Shown here piece after piece: positions 51,165-51,678 of a stretch of 51,678 bases of DNA. The DNA is from Lachnospiraceae bacterium UBA3866 (GTDB lineage Bacteria > Bacillota > Clostridia > Lachnospirales > Lachnospiraceae), in the NCBI GenBank assembly GCA_002392345.1, contig DGGU01000061.1, forward strand, positions 1 to 51,678, written 5' to 3'. The notes under the pieces were generated by a model. It was not told where the DNA came from and made no database searches. It saw only the letters and a list, made by a program, of their open reading frames with translations. Every line of letters starts with the position of its first letter. The first letter of the stretch is position 1. The translations under genes were made by a program, and so were the position numbers.

Positions 51165-51678
51165 ATGAAAAATATAGTTAAGACAATAGGACTTTTGGTT
51201 TTTGCACTACTTGGTTTATCTAATGCCATTTATGCAAAAGGTAAAGATTTTACAGACGAGTTTGTTATAGAGTATAATTTTGAAGAAGACGAGTTTGCAG
51301 GACCTGGCATAGGCCTAGCAGTAAACACATGGAATGGAACCCTCAATAATGTAATATATGGATATGGTGACTTGAATAACATAATCGGCGATGAGATAGT
51401 TAGCGGACTTGCATATGCATGTGACGGACCAGGAACTGAAAGCGCCAAGAGGTCTAACATAGTATATAATGCAGTAGGTCCAGGATTCCTTGTAAATGCA
51501 TTTACAAAAACGGCTGAGGCAGAATATGTTGATTTAGGACCACAGGTTTCAACGGCAGTTGTAAGTCCTGATGACTATGTAAAACTATATAATTCAACTC
51601 CAAAAGATCTTGCAGAAGCTTGCGTTCAGCTTGCAAATGCTAAGAAGAAAGACAGTAAAACTAGCAAAACTAGTAAAA
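51165..51678 (+). CDS. Secreted protein of unknown function (cut by the window end)
   Basis: The frame stays open from ATG 51165 to the last base, at least 171 residues. A signal peptide (KNIVKTIGLLVFALLGLSN, cleavage near IYA-K) is clear. The mature part has acidic and Gly-rich segments (EFAGPGIGLAVNTWNG) and ends here in a Lys/Ser/Thr tract (KKKDSKTSKTSK). No family is recognised. The Shine-Dalgarno GAGAGGTAGGA is strong. Its promoter carries the TACCAC array, so it is probably induced by a specific regulator. Confidence 0.8.
   Translation, partial: MKNIVKTIGLLVFALLGLSNAIYAKGKDFTDEFVIEYNFEEDEFAGPGIGLAVNTWNGTLNNVIYGYGDLNNIIGDEIVSGLAYACDGPGTESAKRSNIVYNAVGPGFLVNAFTKTAEAEYVDLGPQVSTAVVSPDDYVKLYNSTPKDLAEACVQLANAKKKDSKTSKTSK

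Overview
The window is a low-GC, densely packed chromosomal segment of a Gram-positive anaerobe, most likely a clostridium of the Lachnospiraceae or a related Eubacteriales family. The evidence is strong A+T bias, pyruvate phosphate dikinase, a single-chain glycyl-tRNA synthetase, ThiT, a BMP-type nucleoside transporter, a Gram-positive Tad locus with DUF5702 and DUF6382-like proteins, and lipoproteins with no outer-membrane genes. No rRNA, tRNA, CRISPR array or intact insertion sequence was seen.

Layout. 1-5750: secreted transglutaminase-like protein, flavin/PNPOx-like protein, ppdK (minus strand) and a DUF2974-type lipase-like protein. 5838-13684: an A+T-rich accessory block. A small XRE repressor is divergent from an operon of a tiny membrane protein, a secreted helical protein, a secreted metal-hydrolase-like protein and a protein with a HEPN-like RxxxxH motif. 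A SNF2 helicase and an AAA/DUF4143 ATPase follow. 13727-18899: a cell-envelope/signalling operon of DUF2156 protein, EamA permease (apparently starting at ATT), a membrane protein with a kinase-like tail, a SpoIIE phosphatase and a small Cys-rich protein. 19056-31491: a structured leader and a 12-gene Tad/Flp pilus locus with two prepilin peptidases. 31508-39374: peptidyl-prolyl isomerase lipoprotein, two convergent acyltransferases, rsmA, a DUF3298-like lipoprotein, a DEDDh exonuclease, an EamA permease, a ComB-like phosphatase and a secreted protein. 39405-44998: nucleoside uptake (BMP lipoprotein, ABC ATPase, two permeases) with deoC. 45042-51037: SGNH-like secreted protein, greA, glyS, a DUF1538 membrane protein, thiT, a thiamine pyrophosphokinase gene and two P-II-like genes. 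A secreted protein gene, cut by the window edge, starts at 51165 behind an ordered array of TACCAC repeats.

How the genes fit together. The Tad genes supply pilin, pseudopilins, processing peptidases, ATPase and platform proteins for one surface fibre machine. The BMP/ABC/DeoC genes import and degrade nucleosides. ThiT and the thiamine pyrophosphokinase take up and activate thiamine. The SpoIIE phosphatase and its neighbour look like a partner-switching sensor.

The most striking sequence-level observation is a promoter architecture repeated at seven genes (starts 4658, 6093-, 13727, 34298-, 35214-, 35279, 37850-). A sigma-A -10 hexamer, usually an extended TGnTATAAT, ends six (once eight) bases before the ATG. 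No Shine-Dalgarno is present, which predicts leaderless mRNAs. Operon-internal genes in the same window mostly keep ordinary Shine-Dalgarno sites. The XRE case also has overlapping divergent promoters, with a palindrome filling the spacer of the operon promoter, a layout resembling a phage cI switch. Other points of interest are a 66-residue Lys/Ala tail on PpdK, the ATT start, an ectodomain inside TadC and a DUF1538/P-II linkage.
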